Of a stretch of DNA of 34,902 nt, positions 34,405-34,902 are shown in pieces. The stretch is from Rickettsiales bacterium (GTDB lineage Bacteria; Pseudomonadota; Alphaproteobacteria; Rickettsiales; JABSSG01). Position 1 is the first letter of the stretch. Each line of letters begins with the position of its first letter. The stretch lies in contig JAGVLN010000031.1 of NCBI GenBank assembly GCA_020049805.1, positions 1 to 34,902 of the forward strand, written 5' to 3'. Below the pieces are notes generated by a model that saw only the letters and a list, made by a program, of their open reading frames with translations, did not search any database and was not told where the DNA came from. A program made the position numbers and the translations under genes.

Positions 34405-34902
34405 CTACACATCAAAATCATTAAATGGTAAGTATGGGCTGGTAATAGGGATAAGAGTAGTTCTACTCACCAATTCATAACCAGGATCAAATATATTTCC
34501 TGCAAAGCTCCACACATTGCAAGATTCGGAACCAGTTAAAAGATTATTATTACCTGTAATTATCGCTTCATCACCAAAAAAGCTTAAATTTAGGAGAGGG
34601 CTATATTGTATAGGGTTTGGCATTACCCCATTAGGTTTTAAGTAAAAAACATCATCACCGATAGGATATAAAGAGAAGCTCCAACCTAGCCAATCTCCAT
34701 TGCCCTCATTAATGTTAACCCCGCTAATAAAAAAAGTGTAACCTTCCATAAATTGATTAACAACTGTCATATTAATAGGAATTAAGCCAGAAGTAATTTG
34801 TGATACTATATCTGAACAAGTCGTTATTTGTTGATAACAAGCCTGACTAACATTGTATTTTTGATTAATCATTGCAAGATTACTTGCAAAATTACCATCG
34901 AC
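34405..34902 (-). CDS. Unknown island protein C, C-terminal part of a third paralog (cut by window edge)
   Basis: The frame is open to the right edge of the window, so the ATG at 34872 is internal and the N-terminal part is missing. The visible 165 residues begin with SNLAMINQKYNVSQ, then ACYQQITTC, the same C-Y/L-Q-x4-C pair as in the two downstream genes, followed like them by an N-rich helix and a hydrophobic FMEGYTFFISGV segment. After this the sequence departs: GDWLGWSFSLYPIGDDVFY, GDEAIITGNNNLL and CNVWSFAGN suggest a beta-rich C-terminal domain. The TAG stop overlaps the next gene's AGGAGG. Assignment to the family rests on this motif and gene order. Confidence 0.65.
   Translation of the reverse strand, partial: VDGNFASNLAMINQKYNVSQACYQQITTCSDIVSQITSGLIPINMTVVNQFMEGYTFFISGVNINEGNGDWLGWSFSLYPIGDDVFYLKPNGVMPNPIQYSPLLNLSFFGDEAIITGNNNLLTGSESCNVWSFAGNIFDPGYELVSRTTLIPITSPYLPFNDFDV

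Noticed and set aside
34280-34480. Plus-strand open frame across the junction of the two right-hand paralogs
   Set aside because: It crosses a stop/ribosome-binding-site junction of the opposite strand operon and has no recognisable features.

Overview
This AT-rich window looks like part of the chromosome of an alphaproteobacterial intracellular symbiont, most likely a Rickettsiales member of the Midichloria/Jidaibacter type that lives in protists or amoebae. This is inferred from gene content: a short ProRS without the editing insertion, dusB and NtrYX together, a Rickettsiales-type VirB2 pilin, phaC/phaA, DciA next to RppH, and consensus parS sites at rsmG-parAB. IspD and IspF of the MEP pathway are kept, which argues against Rickettsia itself. 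Species cannot be fixed from the sequence alone.

Layout. Positions 1-1027 hold the end of a processive family-2 glycosyltransferase. At 1129-4299 a tightly overlapping set reads ctpA, a divergent polysaccharide deacetylase, rppH and dciA. At 4373-8594 is the classic origin-proximal cluster mnmG-rsmG-parA-parB, with two identical 16-bp parS sites, one before rsmG and one inside it. tRNA-Phe follows. On the minus strand, 8720-11736 holds an LTA-synthase-like membrane sulfatase, a TraX-type pilin acetylase and a VirB2 pilin. At 11948-17604 is a plus-strand operon: proS, a LolC/E permease, lolD, an MscS channel, ispD and ispF. At 17601-21007 (minus) phaC, phaA and an unknown membrane protein form an operon. 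At 21116-29020 (plus) lie dusB, a small Fis-type protein, ntrY, ntrX, a HAD phosphatase, a gabD-like dehydrogenase and prmC, then tRNA-Ser(GCU).

From 29159 onward the window changes character. Next to tRNA-Ser lie a stand-alone arm-DNA-binding protein, a complete P4-type integrase and an AlpA regulator, overlapping one another. This is the usual left end of an integrative element. Its cargo on the opposite strand is a tandem operon of three paralogous proteins of unknown family (31274-34902, the third cut by the window edge). They share cysteine motifs, and two show a CGD-x-[FY]-x6-G-A signature resembling the MACPF/perforin signature. I regard this array as the most likely undescribed system in the window: candidate pore-forming or effector-like proteins with a shared trunk and different C-terminal ends.

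No gene-free stretch exceeds 300 bases. The longest gaps are 11737-11947 (pilin and proS divergent promoters), 29159-29331 (between tRNA-Ser and the island's first gene; no gene seen) and 31156-31273 (convergent gap; nothing recognised). I saw no CRISPR array, rRNA gene or insertion sequence.
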